DNA of 64,000 nucleotides from Arcticibacter eurypsychrophilus (GTDB taxonomy: Bacteria; Bacteroidota; Bacteroidia; Sphingobacteriales; Sphingobacteriaceae): assembly GCF_001730525.1 (NCBI RefSeq), contig NZ_MDFN01000013.1, forward strand, positions 1-64,000, given 5' to 3'. Numbering within the stretch: position 1 is the stretch's first letter; every line of letters begins with the position of its first letter. The position numbers and the translations under genes are program-made. Shown here piece after piece: positions 17,170 to 27,600 of the stretch. The notes beneath the pieces were generated by a model. The model was not told where the DNA came from. It made no database searches and saw nothing but the letters and a program-made list of their open reading frames with translations.

Positions 17170-18501
17170 CTAAACATATCTGTTTATGACATTCTCCATG
17201 TATTCCTGCTTGCCGCTAATAGTTGCTGGCTCGCCATTTTCGATTGCATAATCTCTCAAATCTTGCAGCGTTAGCTTACCTTCTTCAAAAGCCTTGCCTT
17301 TACCCGAATCAAAAGATGCATAACGATCTTCTCTTACTTTTTTATAATCAGATTTTTGTAGAATAGCATCCGCTGCAATCAATGCATGTGCAAAAGTATC
17401 CATACCGCCAATGTGCGCATAGAATAGATCTTCTCTGTCTGTGGAATTTCTTCTGATCTTAGCATCAAAATTAACGCCTCCACCCTGCAGTCCACCTGCT
17501 TCAAGAAAGACCAACATACATTCAGTAAGTTCACCTGCATTATTTGGGAATTGATCCGTATCCCATCCATTTTGATAATCGCCTCTGTTTGCATCCAATG
17601 AACCTAGTAATCCTGCATCTGCAGCAACCTGCATTTCATGCTGCATGGTATGGCCAGCTAAAGTTGCGTGATTGACTTCCAGATTAATCTTAAAGTCGCC
17701 CATCAGATCATACTTTTGTAAAAAGCCCAAAACTGTTGCGGCATCATAATCATATTGGTGCTTAGAAGGTTCGCATGGCTTTGGTTCTATGAAAAAAGTA
17801 CCTGTAAAACCATTCGCACGTGCATAATCCTTTGCAGAATGAAGGAAACCAGCGAGATGTTCCTGTTCGCGTTTCATATTGGTATTAAGCAAGGACATGT
17901 ATCCCTCTCTACCACCCCAAAATACATAATTCTCGCCTTTAAGTGCGATAGTAGCATCCAAAGCAGCTTTAACCTGGGCTGCTCCGTGAGCTAGCACATG
18001 AAAATCAGGATTAGTTGAGGCTCCGTTCATGTAACGGCGGTGAGAAAACAAGTTGGCTGTAGCCCATAAAAGTTTCACTCCACTTTCTGCCTGTTTTTCT
18101 TTTGCATACTCCACAATTGCAGCTAAACGACGTTCGTTTTCTACTACGTCATTGCCATAGTCCACTAAATCTACATCATGGAAACAGTAATAAGGCAAGT
18201 TCATCTTGGTAATAAACTCAAACGCTGCATCCATTTTATCTTTAGCACGTTCAATTACATCCGTTTTCTCATCCCAGGGAAAGATGTGTGATGCACCACC
18301 AAATGGATCTGCTCCTGTACCATTGAATGAATGCCAGTACGAACAGGCAAATTTAAAATGATCTTTAAGTGTTTTTCCGGCAACAACACGATTCTCATCG
18401 TACCATCTGAATGCCAGTGGATTGTCTGATTCTAATCCCTCGAATTGGATCTGGCCGATTCCTTTGAAGAATTCTTTTTCGCCAGTAATTACATTTCCCA
18501 T
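17170..18501 (-). CDS. xylA: Xylose isomerase
   Basis: This 443-residue, full-length class II xylose isomerase converts D-xylose to D-xylulose in the cytosol with divalent metal ions. Recognisable blocks include [23 protein letters not shown] (catalytic His), [42 protein letters not shown] and SLDANRGD, which hold the metal-binding Glu, His and Asp residues. The gene follows xylulokinase by six bases and is the last of the operon, before the terminator at 17076-17124. Regulation by the divergent LacI-type protein is likely from context. Confidence 0.97.
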   Translation of the reverse strand: MGNVITGEKEFFKGIGQIQFEGLESDNPLAFRWYDENRVVAGKTLKDHFKFACSYWHSFNGTGADPFGGASHIFPWDEKTDVIERAKDKMDAAFEFITKMNLPYYCFHDVDLVDYGNDVVENERRLAAIVEYAKEKQAESGVKLLWATANLFSHRRYMNGASTNPDFHVLAHGAAQVKAALDATIALKGENYVFWGGREGYMSLLNTNMKREQEHLAGFLHSAKDYARANGFTGTFFIEPKPCEPSKHQYDYDAATVLGFLQKYDLMGDFKINLEVNHATLAGHTMQHEMQVAADAGLLGSLDANRGDYQNGWDTDQFPNNAGELTECMLVFLEAGGLQGGGVNFDAKIRRNSTDREDLFYAHIGGMDTFAHALIAADAILQKSDYKKVREDRYASFDSGKGKAFEEGKLTLQDLRDYAIENGEPATISGKQEYMENVINRYV

Positions 18502-18507
18502 CGTATA

Positions 18508-19992
18508 TTATTTTATAATTAATTGTTCTTGTAGTATTTTTTTCCAGTCCTGATAAACAGGTTCATAAAATTCAGACTTGCCCGGTTCAATCAGTTGAAT
18601 TGCTTTGTTATTTTGAAAGGCTTCTTTTTCAGATCCAAAGACCCCTACTCCTATTCCTGCACCAAGGGCAGCACCTACACTTCCATCGTTATCGTATAAT
18701 TCTACGGGAACATTCGTCGCATTGACAAATGCTTCAGCAAAAAGTGCACTTTGAAACAGGTTTGCTTTACCGGCACGGATCACAGTAGGATACATGCCAT
18801 TCTCCCTCATGATATCAAGACCATAACGGAAAGCAAATGCAATACCTTCCTGAACGGCTCTAAAAATATGGTCAGCGGTGTGCAGGTTTAAGTCAATATG
18901 ATGAAACTGTGCCCCTATCAGCTTATTATTTAGCATGCGTTCTGCGCCGTTGCCAAAAGGGAGGATACGCAATCCTGCTGATCCGATGGCAATTGCCCCT
19001 GCTTTATGATTTATATCCGCATAGCTTAATCCATGGCCAAACGTATTCTTTGCCCAACGGTTTAAAATTCCGGTGCCGTTAATGCATAAAAGTACGCCGA
19101 GCCTTTTGTTTTCTGAAGAATGATTGACGTGAGCAAAGGTGTTCACGCGCGATTGGGGATCGTAGGACAACTGATCACTTACACCATAAATCACGCCGGA
19201 TGTACCTGCAGTGGCGGCTACTTCTCCTGGCTGCAGCACATTTAACGATAAGGCATTATTAGGCTGATCTCCGGATTTGTAGCTTACAGGAATTCCTTTA
19301 CGAAGCGATAACTGCTCTGCAATGATTTCTTTCAGGTAACCATGTTCAGAAAAAACAGGTTTCACTGGTGGAAATAGTTTTTTGTCAAATCCAAAGTAAT
19401 TTAAAATATCTTCAGACAGCTGGTCATTTTGGAAATCCCAGAAGATGCCTTCGGATAAAGAGGAAGGACTGGAGGTTATATCTCCGGTTAACTTCATGGA
19501 AATGAAATCGCCGGGCAACATCACTTTATCTATTTTGGCGTAAATCTCTGGCTGATTCTCTTTTACCCATGCTAATTTTGAAGCAGTAAAGTTTCCAGGA
19601 GAATTTAACAGATGGGAAAGACTCTTTTCTTCCCCTATTGCGTCAAAAGCGGCATTTCCAATTTCAACAGCACGGCTGTCACACCATATGATTGAATCAC
19701 GAAGTACCTGCTGTTGTTGATCGACAACTACTAGGCCATGCATCTGGTAAGCAATACCAATCGCCCCAATATCCTTGGGATCGAATGAACCTAAGGCATT
19801 AATCTTTAAGATAGCCTGAGAGACATGCTCCCACCACATTTCGGGTGATTGCTCTGCCCAACCGGGTTGTGGCGAGTTAATTTCAGTCTCTGTTTCCGGA
19901 TACTGAACCGAACTAATTGTTTTTTGGGTTGCCGGATCCACTACCGAAACTTTAATGGACGAGGTGCCTACATCGATTCCTAATAATAACAT
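18508..19992 (-). CDS. xylB: Xylulokinase (FGGY family)
   Basis: The kinase phosphorylates D-xylulose to xylulose 5-phosphate, the entry to the pentose phosphate pathway. The start at 19992 gives 494 residues beginning MLLLGIDVGTSSIK, the usual FGGY N-terminus. An upstream extension to 20070 lacks homology and overlaps the control region. Further motifs are QMHGLVVVD, IIWCDSRA, SGDQPNNALSLN and a C-terminal AGIGVGVFGS. First gene of the xylBA operon, six bases before xylA. The control region with a palindrome (20078-20100) lies upstream. Confidence 0.95.
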   Translation of the reverse strand: MLLLGIDVGTSSIKVSVVDPATQKTISSVQYPETETEINSPQPGWAEQSPEMWWEHVSQAILKINALGSFDPKDIGAIGIAYQMHGLVVVDQQQQVLRDSIIWCDSRAVEIGNAAFDAIGEEKSLSHLLNSPGNFTASKLAWVKENQPEIYAKIDKVMLPGDFISMKLTGDITSSPSSLSEGIFWDFQNDQLSEDILNYFGFDKKLFPPVKPVFSEHGYLKEIIAEQLSLRKGIPVSYKSGDQPNNALSLNVLQPGEVAATAGTSGVIYGVSDQLSYDPQSRVNTFAHVNHSSENKRLGVLLCINGTGILNRWAKNTFGHGLSYADINHKAGAIAIGSAGLRILPFGNGAERMLNNKLIGAQFHHIDLNLHTADHIFRAVQEGIAFAFRYGLDIMRENGMYPTVIRAGKANLFQSALFAEAFVNATNVPVELYDNDGSVGAALGAGIGVGVFGSEKEAFQNNKAIQLIEPGKSEFYEPVYQDWKKILQEQLIIK

Positions 19993-20077
19993 TTCTTTAT
20001 ATTGGTGGTTGATAATGCCAACGTTAGCGCAATTGTAAAAATAAATTCTGATATTAGAAAAAAAAATCATCTAAAAG

Positions 20078-20100
20078 GGCATACAATTTTATTGTATACC
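20078..20100. promoter_or_regulatory. Candidate operator between xylB and the LacI-type regulator
   Basis: Arms GGCATACAAT and ATTGTATACC flank a central TTT. One arm is the reverse complement of the other except for one base. The site lies 86 bases upstream of the xylB start and 65 upstream of the regulator start. It lacks the central CG of most LacI-family operators, so the binding protein is not certain. Confidence 0.55.
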
Positions 20101-20164
20101 TTTAAAAAAATATTTTTGTTTTAAAAAACAGAGCAATAAAACGGCATATAGGCCATTAGCTTAA

Positions 20165-21211
20165 ATGAAAAAAATTACAATTTTAGATATAGCAAAAGAG
20201 CTGGGTATCACATTTTCTACTGTTGCCCGGGCATTGAACGATCATCCAGCAATTAGTGCCAAAACTAAAATGGCTGTAAGAGAGACAGCAGAACGCCTAA
20301 ATTACAGGCAAAACAAAATAGCTTCTTCGTTAAGATCAGGCAAAAGCAATGTGATCGGTGTGCTGGTTCCAAGCTTACAGGTCACCTTTTTCAGTTCAGT
20401 TGTGTACGGTATTGAGCAGGTGATGAATGCCAACGGCTATAACATATTATTATATCAATCCAATGAAAAGCTGGAACAGGAAAAAAATGGAATTGAAACA
20501 TTTTTACAATCCAGGGTAGACGGTATTATTGCCTCCATCTCTACTGAAACCACGCACGTTGAGCATTATCAGGAAATCATTACCCGTAAAACTCCCTTAC
20601 TGTTTTTTGACCGTATCCCTACACAGTTATCTGTTCCTTCTGTAACGATTGATGATTATAAAGGAGGATTTATTGCGACAGAACATTTGATTAAACAGGG
20701 ATATAAACGTATTTTACACATTACGGCTGAGCAGGATATTGCCATATTTAAAGAACGATTACGTGGATATATAGATGCTTTACTGCATTATAATTTGAAG
20801 ATAGATGAAAATCTTATTATAAAGGGCAACTTTTCTCTTGCCTTTGGTAAACAGGTTATTCAGGAAGCAAAAATAAATGGTTTAAACTTTGATGCAGTGT
20901 TTGCATTAGAAGATTTTACGGCAATGGGTGTCATGCAGCAATTACTGGAATATAAGGTAAACATTCCGAAGGAAGTTGGTGTAATTGGCTTTGCTAATGA
21001 ATCTTTTGGAAGTCTGGTTACTCCTAACCTATCTACAATTGATCAGCAAACGCTCACTATGGGAAGAGAGGTTGCTAAATTATTCTTGAAACAGATTAAG
21101 AATGATACCTTGGAGGATCATCCGGAGCAAATTGTGCTGGATCCAATTTTGATTGTCCGTAATTCCTCCAATAAGAAAAAACCACATTTTAAGGTATCTA
21201 AATCAGACTAA
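20165..21211 (+). CDS. LacI-family transcriptional regulator (probable xylose regulator)
   Basis: The 348-residue protein starts with a LacI helix-turn-helix (ITILDIAKELGITFSTVARAL, residues 3-23) and a hinge helix (NKIASSLRSGKS). A periplasmic-binding-protein-like effector domain follows (VIGVLVPSLQVTFFSSVVYGIE; ... GVIGFANE). It is divergent from xylBA and separated by a 170-base region with a palindrome. It is therefore most likely the repressor or activator responding to xylose or a related sugar. The assignment to xylose comes only from position. Confidence 0.88.
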   Translation: MKKITILDIAKELGITFSTVARALNDHPAISAKTKMAVRETAERLNYRQNKIASSLRSGKSNVIGVLVPSLQVTFFSSVVYGIEQVMNANGYNILLYQSNEKLEQEKNGIETFLQSRVDGIIASISTETTHVEHYQEIITRKTPLLFFDRIPTQLSVPSVTIDDYKGGFIATEHLIKQGYKRILHITAEQDIAIFKERLRGYIDALLHYNLKIDENLIIKGNFSLAFGKQVIQEAKINGLNFDAVFALEDFTAMGVMQQLLEYKVNIPKEVGVIGFANESFGSLVTPNLSTIDQQTLTMGREVAKLFLKQIKNDTLEDHPEQIVLDPILIVRNSSNKKKPHFKVSKSD

Positions 21212-21359
21212 TCAATACCCAAGAATAAAATTTAATTCTATTAATAAATGCTCATGCTCAATATTTTAATTGGTCATTTCTATTGGTAAAACTTCAGATT
21301 TTATCACGTTAATCATTCCTGACATGCAGCATTTTAATTTGGCTAATGGTTGCTGAGGC

Positions 21360-21380
21360 TTAGTGTTTTAATTACACTAA
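21360..21380. promoter_or_regulatory. Palindrome upstream of galK promoter
   Basis: TTAGTGT (21360-21366) and ACACTAA (21374-21380) are a perfect inverted repeat with a 7-base centre. It ends 25 bases before the galK -7 box, near the expected -33 region, where a regulator would block or aid polymerase. Confidence 0.45.
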
Positions 21381-21405
21381 TGATTCCGAAAACCAAGTAA
21401 ATTAT

Positions 21406-21413
21406 TACATTTG
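21406..21413 (+). promoter_or_regulatory. Bacteroidota-type -7 promoter box of galK
   Basis: TACATTTG matches the Bacteroidota consensus TAnnTTTG. Transcription would start about 7 bases downstream, leaving a leader of about 14 bases before the galK ATG at 21434. Confidence 0.6.
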
Positions 21414-21433
21414 CCATTATCAGTAATAAAGCC

Positions 21434-22585
21434 ATGTTAGATAACCTTAAATTAAAATTTTCTGAACTATTTGGACAACAAAGCCAAAATACTTTCTTTG
21501 CTCCTGGACGTGTAAACCTTATTGGGGAACATATTGATTATAATGGTGGACTGGTTATGCCTTGCGCTGTAACTTTTGGAACTTACCTCTTAATTGCTCC
21601 AAATAAAGAGGGAATCTTTCGCTTCCACAGTACTAATTTTGAGGATGTATTGGAGATTCCATTACAGGACGACTATGAACGAACAGGAAAAGAATGGTAT
21701 AATTATCCATTAGGTGTAATTCATAATTTTCTTGTAGGTGGAAAAAATGTCCATGGACTCGATCTGTTGTTTTATGGGGATTTACCTATTGGTGCAGGTC
21801 TTTCTTCCTCTGCTTCTGTTGAAGTAGTCATGGCTTATGCCCTTAACACTATTTTTAACTCCGGATATTCAAAACTTGATTTAGTCAAGATCGCTAAAAA
21901 AGTGGAAAATGAATTCATTGGTGTGAATTCAGGTATCATGGATCAATTTGCTGTGACATTCGGTGAAAAAAATAAAGCCTTGAAGTTGGATTGTGAGACC
22001 TTGGATTATGAAGCTGTAGAATGTGATCTTGCTGATCATCTGCTCGCTATTATTAATACCAATAAGCCACGCAAACTGGCAGAGTCGAAATACAACGAAC
22101 GGGTAAGTGAATGTCAGGAGGCCCTGCAGGCTCTGCAATCCGTACTTAAAATAGAGAATCTATGCGAAATTCATACTGATACATTTAATCAGCATAAGGA
22201 CCTGATTAAAAATCCTATTGTTCAAAACAGGGCTAAACACGTTGTGGAAGAAAATGACCGTGTAATTGATGCAGCTAAAGCATTGGCCGCTCATAAACTA
22301 GCTGAGTTTGGTGTACTGATGTATGCTTCTCATGAGTCGTTAAAGACCCTTTATGAGGTATCAGGGGTTGAGCTTGACACTGTTGTTGATTTTTGTAAAA
22401 CCTATGATGGTGTTACAGGAGCAAGAATGACTGGTGCCGGATTTGGAGGTTGTGCCATTGCATTGGTCAAGAAAAATCAATTTGACGATTTCAGTAAGTC
22501 AGTTACTGACTATTATACTGCTAAAATTGGATACGCGCCTTCAGTATACAGTTCTGAAATTGGTACTGGTGTAGTTGAACTTTAA
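21434..22585 (+). CDS. galK: Galactokinase
   Basis: This 383-residue GHMP kinase phosphorylates galactose to galactose 1-phosphate (Leloir pathway). The galactokinase signature GRVNLIGEHIDYNGG (about residues 24-38) is present. So are the GHMP ATP-binding motif GDLPIGAGLSSSASVE (about 115-130), the catalytic Asp in GIMDQFA, and the C-terminal GARMTGAGFGGCAIALV. No galT or transporter is beside it. A SpoU methylase gene follows after seven bases and is probably co-transcribed. Confidence 0.96.
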   Translation: MLDNLKLKFSELFGQQSQNTFFAPGRVNLIGEHIDYNGGLVMPCAVTFGTYLLIAPNKEGIFRFHSTNFEDVLEIPLQDDYERTGKEWYNYPLGVIHNFLVGGKNVHGLDLLFYGDLPIGAGLSSSASVEVVMAYALNTIFNSGYSKLDLVKIAKKVENEFIGVNSGIMDQFAVTFGEKNKALKLDCETLDYEAVECDLADHLLAIINTNKPRKLAESKYNERVSECQEALQALQSVLKIENLCEIHTDTFNQHKDLIKNPIVQNRAKHVVEENDRVIDAAKALAAHKLAEFGVLMYASHESLKTLYEVSGVELDTVVDFCKTYDGVTGARMTGAGFGGCAIALVKKNQFDDFSKSVTDYYTAKIGYAPSVYSSEIGTGVVEL

Positions 22586-22592
22586 TTAAGAA

Positions 22593-23126
22593 ATGCATAA
22601 ACTCAAATTGGATGAACTCAACAGGGTAAGCGTTGATGAATTTAAAAAACAAAAAAAATTGCCTCTTACCATTGTCCTGGATAATGTAAGAAGCATGCAT
22701 AATGTGGGCTCTATTTTTCGTACATCAGATGCCTTTGCAGTAGAGAAAATTGTTCTTTGTGGAATTACAGGTCAGCCTCCTCACCGTGAGATTGAGAAAA
22801 CGGCACTTGGAGCGACTCAATCTGTCGAATGGATACACTTTGACTCCACACTAGAGGCCATTACCTCGCTTAAAGCTGATGGGCTAACCATCATTGCACT
22901 AGAACAGGCCAATAATAGTATCAGTTTGGACGAGTATAGTCCAATGCCTGATAAAAGATATGCTTTGGTATTCGGAAATGAGGTAAACGGTGTTTCTGAA
23001 GAAGTGATGGATAATATAGATACCTGTATTGAAATCCCTCAATTTGGCACTAAACATTCTTTTAATATTGTGGTATCAGCGGGTATCGTTCTGTGGGACT
23101 TTTATGTTAAGTTATCAAAAGCTTAA
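22593..23126 (+). CDS. SpoU/TrmH-family RNA 2'-O-methyltransferase
   Basis: The 177-residue protein is a compact SPOUT methylase. It contains motif 1 NVRSMHNVGSIFRTSDAF, motif 2 YALVFGNEVNGVSEE and motif 3 IEIPQFGTKHSFNIVVSAGI, which form the knotted SAM site. It lacks an N-terminal substrate-binding extension, so it is nearest to TrmL/TrmH-like tRNA methylases; the exact target is not clear. It is seven bases after galK and ends at the strong bidirectional terminator 23135-23190. Confidence 0.88.
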   Translation: MHKLKLDELNRVSVDEFKKQKKLPLTIVLDNVRSMHNVGSIFRTSDAFAVEKIVLCGITGQPPHREIEKTALGATQSVEWIHFDSTLEAITSLKADGLTIIALEQANNSISLDEYSPMPDKRYALVFGNEVNGVSEEVMDNIDTCIEIPQFGTKHSFNIVVSAGIVLWDFYVKLSKA

Positions 23127-23134
23127 CCTTAGAA

Positions 23135-23190
23135 GGTTCTAAACAAAAAATGCTGCTTTCTCTCGAAAGCAGCATTTTTTGTTTAGAACC
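23135..23190. terminator. Perfect 26-bp bidirectional terminator
   Basis: Bases 23135-23160 pair without mismatch to 23165-23190 around the loop TCTC. The GC-rich core TGCTGCTTTC is flanked by A6 and T6 runs. It separates the convergent SpoU gene and gltD and should stop transcription from both sides. Confidence 0.95.
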
Positions 23191-23223
23191 AATTTATATT
23201 TTATAGTTTTTAAAGTTAAAAAA

Positions 23224-24693
23224 CTAAGCGTACATGCTTTCAGCATCTTTACTTTCAAGAGAGGTATAACCAGAAAGAAACTGGTCTACTCTTCTGGCTG
23301 CTTCACGACCTTCAGAAATGGCCCAAACAACAAGTGACTGTCCACGGCGCATATCTCCGGCAGCAAAAACTTTATTTACGCTCGTTTGATAGACACCTTC
23401 CTGGGCACGTACATTTCCACGTTCGTCTAGCTCCACTCCTAGTTGTTCCAGTAATCCCACCTTTTGAGGAAATAAGAAACCCATGGCAAGGAATACACGC
23501 TGGGCAGGTAATACACGTTCAGATCCTTCCACTTCAGCAAACTTTATTGGTCTGCCAAAAACGTCAGTTTCCCATAGTACATCTACGATACGAATTCCAG
23601 TCAGATTACCATTCTCATCTCCAACAAATTCCTTCGTATTTACACTCCATGAACGGTTGCAACCTTCTTCATGAGAAGATGTGGTTTTAAGAATCATTGG
23701 GTAAGTAGGCCATGGCATGCTTTCTGTACGGGATGCAGGAGGCACAGGCATCAATTCAAATTGAATAATAGACTTAGCACCTTGTCTGTTAGATGTTCCT
23801 ACACAATCCGATCCTGTATCACCTCCACCAATTACGATAACATCTTTTCCGGTAGCAAGAATTTCTTCCCCCTGTACTTCAAGTTCGCTTACCCGTTTAT
23901 TCTGTTGTTTAAGGAATTGCATAGCATAATAAACACCTTTTAATTCCCTTCCCGGAGCTGGTAAATTACGAGGCATAGTAGAACCACCGGCCAATACAAT
24001 AGCATCAAAATCACGTAGTAATTCGTCAGCTAATATATGTACACCAACCTCTGTATTGCATTTAAACACAACACCTTCTTCCCGCATGATCTGAATTCGA
24101 CGCTCTACAACCCATTTCTCCAATTTAAAGTCAGGTATGCCATAACGAAGTAGTCCCCCTGCACGGTCATCTCTCTCAAAAACGGTTACCAAATGACCCG
24201 CTTTATTAAGTTGTGCAGCGGCAGCTAAACCTGCAGGACCTGATCCTATTACAGCGATCGTTTTTCCTGAACGGATTAAAGGCACTTTAGGTTTAACCAA
24301 TCCTTTTGAATAGGCTATTTCAATAATGTGCTTTTCAATTTCCTCAATGGTTACCGCAGGCTTATTAATACCCAAAACACATGAAGATTCACATGGAGCA
24401 GGACAGATTCGCCCTGTAAACTCAGGAAAATTATTGGTTGAAGACAAAATAGTATATGCTTCTTCCCAATTTTCCTTATAAACAGCATCATTGAATTCAG
24501 GTATAATGTTGCCAAGTGGGCAGCCTGAATGACAGAATGGTATTCCACAATTCATGCAACGGGCAGCCTGATTATTCAGCTTATCAGCTGCAAACATCGT
24601 ATTAAATTCTTTATAGTCTTGAATACGTTCTTCAGGTGATCTCTTTGAAGGAAGCTCCCTGGTGAATTCTTTAAAACCTGTAATTTTCCCCAT
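23224..24693 (-). CDS. gltD: Glutamate synthase (NADPH) small subunit
   Basis: The ATG at 24693 gives 489 residues starting [10 protein letters not shown]. An upstream TTG at 24699 is less likely. The N-terminal cysteine region [17 protein letters not shown] (about residues 44-60) binds iron-sulphur clusters. Two Rossmann folds follow: FAD site [13 protein letters not shown] (about 148) and NADPH site [13 protein letters not shown] (about 285). A C-terminal FAD motif [14 protein letters not shown] closes the protein. The subunit passes electrons from NADPH to GltB for glutamate formation from glutamine and 2-oxoglutarate. It begins two bases after the gltB stop. Confidence 0.96.
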   Translation of the reverse strand: MGKITGFKEFTRELPSKRSPEERIQDYKEFNTMFAADKLNNQAARCMNCGIPFCHSGCPLGNIIPEFNDAVYKENWEEAYTILSSTNNFPEFTGRICPAPCESSCVLGINKPAVTIEEIEKHIIEIAYSKGLVKPKVPLIRSGKTIAVIGSGPAGLAAAAQLNKAGHLVTVFERDDRAGGLLRYGIPDFKLEKWVVERRIQIMREEGVVFKCNTEVGVHILADELLRDFDAIVLAGGSTMPRNLPAPGRELKGVYYAMQFLKQQNKRVSELEVQGEEILATGKDVIVIGGGDTGSDCVGTSNRQGAKSIIQFELMPVPPASRTESMPWPTYPMILKTTSSHEEGCNRSWSVNTKEFVGDENGNLTGIRIVDVLWETDVFGRPIKFAEVEGSERVLPAQRVFLAMGFLFPQKVGLLEQLGVELDERGNVRAQEGVYQTSVNKVFAAGDMRRGQSLVVWAISEGREAARRVDQFLSGYTSLESKDAESMYA

Positions 24694-24695
24694 AA

Positions 24696-27600
24696 TCAAT
24701 TTACTGGTTGATATTGTGCGTGTTGTAAAACTCTTTTATATTCTTTTGGAAACACTTTAATAAACTTTCGTGCTTCATCATTCCAGTTACTTAGCAGGAA
24801 TAAAGCAAGGCGACTTTGGGTCAGCTTGAGATGTGTATTCAACAAAGCAAGAATTTCTTCCTCATCTTCTCCAGTTAAAGGATCCAGATCAACCATTTCC
24901 GGATTGCAATTCTCTGCAAAAGTGCCATCAAGGTCGTAAACCCAGGCGATACCACCACTCATTCCAGCAGCAAAGTTACGTCCTGTTTTACCCAGGATTA
25001 AAGCTCTTCCTCCGGTCATGTATTCACAACCATGATCTCCAACACCTTCAACCACTGCTACCGCACCAGAATTACGTACTGCAAATCGCTCACCAGCCTG
25101 ACCGCGAACAAATAGCTCTCCGGCAGTTGCTCCGTATAGAGCTACATTACCAATGATGATATTATCTTCTGGTATAAGTGTACTTTCCGATGATGGATAA
25201 ATAGCAAGTCTGGCTCCAGACAAACCTTTACCTACATAATCATTTGCTTCACCTTCGAGCTCAAAACTTAAACCCTTAGCACAAAATGCACCAAAACTTT
25301 GTCCTGCAGATCCAGTGAACTTATAATTAATGGTATTATCAGGTAATCCTGCTGAATGATAGATTTTAGATACCTCATTTGAAAGCAATGTACCAATGGT
25401 CCGGTTTGTATTTCTTAATTCAAAAGATCCGAACACGGGAGTTTTATTTTCCAATGCCTGCTTTGCATGCTCCAATAACTTCCAATCCAGAATATCACTC
25501 ATACCATGATCCTGAGACTCACTATTATAAAGAGTAAGATGAGAAGGATTAGTAACCGGGAATAATATAGCAGAAAGATCTAAAGTTTTAGTCTTCCAAT
25601 GTGTGTTATCCTCACGTACTTTTAAAAATTGAGAGCGTCCAACCATATCGTTAATCGTTTTGAACCCAAGTTCAGCCATGATCTCTCTCAGCTCTTGCGC
25701 TATGAAGTGGAAAAGATTAACAATATGTTCGGGTTTACCGGTAAACAACTTACGTAATTCAGGGTCTTGAGTAGCAACGCCAACCGGACAGGTATTAAGA
25801 TGACATTTACGCATCATAATACACCCTCCTGCTACCAGAGCAGATGTAGCAACACCCCATTCTTCAGCTCCAAGAAGTGCTGCAATGGCAATATCCCTTC
25901 CAGTCTTAAGCTGGCCATCGGCTTGTAATACGACCCTGCTTCTTAATTTATTACGAACCAGTGTCTGATGTGCTTCTGCTAATCCAAGTTCCCAAGGCAG
26001 TCCTGCATGTTTAATAGAACTCAAAGGAGATGCACCTGTACCTCCATCATATCCGGCTATTAGAATTACATCTGCATGCGCTTTCGCAACTCCTGCAGCA
26101 ATAGTTCCCACGCCTGCTTTTGAAACTAGCTTTACGTTAATCCTGGCATCACGATTCGCATTCTTTAAGTCGAATATCAACTGCGCAAGATCTTCAATGG
26201 AATAAATATCATGATGTGGTGGTGGAGAAATCAAACCAACACCAGCAGTAGAGTGACGGACCTTTGCAATCCATTCGTCTACTTTATGTCCAGGAAGCTG
26301 TCCACCTTCACCAGGTTTAGCGCCCTGAGCCATCTTAATTTGAAGCTCATCCGCATTCGAAAGATAATACGATGTCACACCGAATCTTCCTGAAGCCACT
26401 TGCTTAATGGCGGAACGCATGGAATCGCCATTTGGCAGCAGCGTATAACGCATATCATCTTCGCCACCTTCACCTGTATTGCTTTTACCACCAATACGAT
26501 TCATTGCGATTGCCATTGTACTATGTGCTTCATGAGAGATCGATCCGAAAGACATGGCGCCTGTCGCAAATCTTTTCAAGATTAATTCGATAGGCTCAAC
26601 TTCCTCAATCGGAACAGGTTCCCTATGATGCGCAAACTCAAATAAGCCACGCAGCGTGTACATCTTCTTCGACTGATCATTTATATGCTTCGCATATTGC
26701 TTGTAAATAGAATAATCATTCGTTTTAGTCGCCTGTTGTAGTAAGTGAACCGTTTGAGGATTAAACAAATGTGCTTCTCCCCTACGTTTCCATTGATAAA
26801 TACCACCTTCAGGAAGCAGTTGTTCTTCGGGCTTCGCATGAACGAAACCATGATTGTGTTTAAAAAGGTTCTCCCTGGCAATCTCATCTAAACCTAAACC
26901 TCCTATACGGGTTACCGCACCGGAAAAATAACGATCGACAACCTGTTTATTGATCCCCAAAATTTCAAATATCTGTGCACCCTGGTAGGATTGAAGTGTA
27001 GAAATTCCCATTTTAGAGAAAATCTTTAACAAACCATCACAGATCGCTTTTATATAATTTTTAGCGAGATATTTATATTCTAAAGATGTTTCTAGTTTAT
27101 TCTCATCTTTCAGTGCATAAATAGAGGCAAGAGCCAGGTAAGGGTTGATTGCGCTTGCACCAAAAGCTAACAGACAAGCAAAATGATGCACTTCCCAAAC
27201 ATCTCCGGCTTCTATAACAAGACCAACCTGACCTCGGAATCCAAGACGTATAAGATGATGATGTACGGCAGAAACTGCTAATAATGAAGGTATTGGTGCA
27301 TGTTCGGAGTCTATTGCCCGGTCTGAAAGTATAAGTACTTCAAAACCATCATTTACAGCATCCTCGGCATAACGGCACAAACGCTGCAAGCCATTCTCTA
27401 AAGCTCCGGGTTGACCGTCTGCCTTAAAGTATGTCTGAATAGTTTTGGCATGAAACATGCCGGTATCGATACTTCTCAATTTCTCCAGTTCATAGTTTGT
27501 CAGGATAGGCTGCTTCAGCGCAACAACATGACAATGCATTTTATCCTCGTCCAGTAAATTACCATTGCTTCCGATAAAGGTAGCCAGACTCATGACCATC

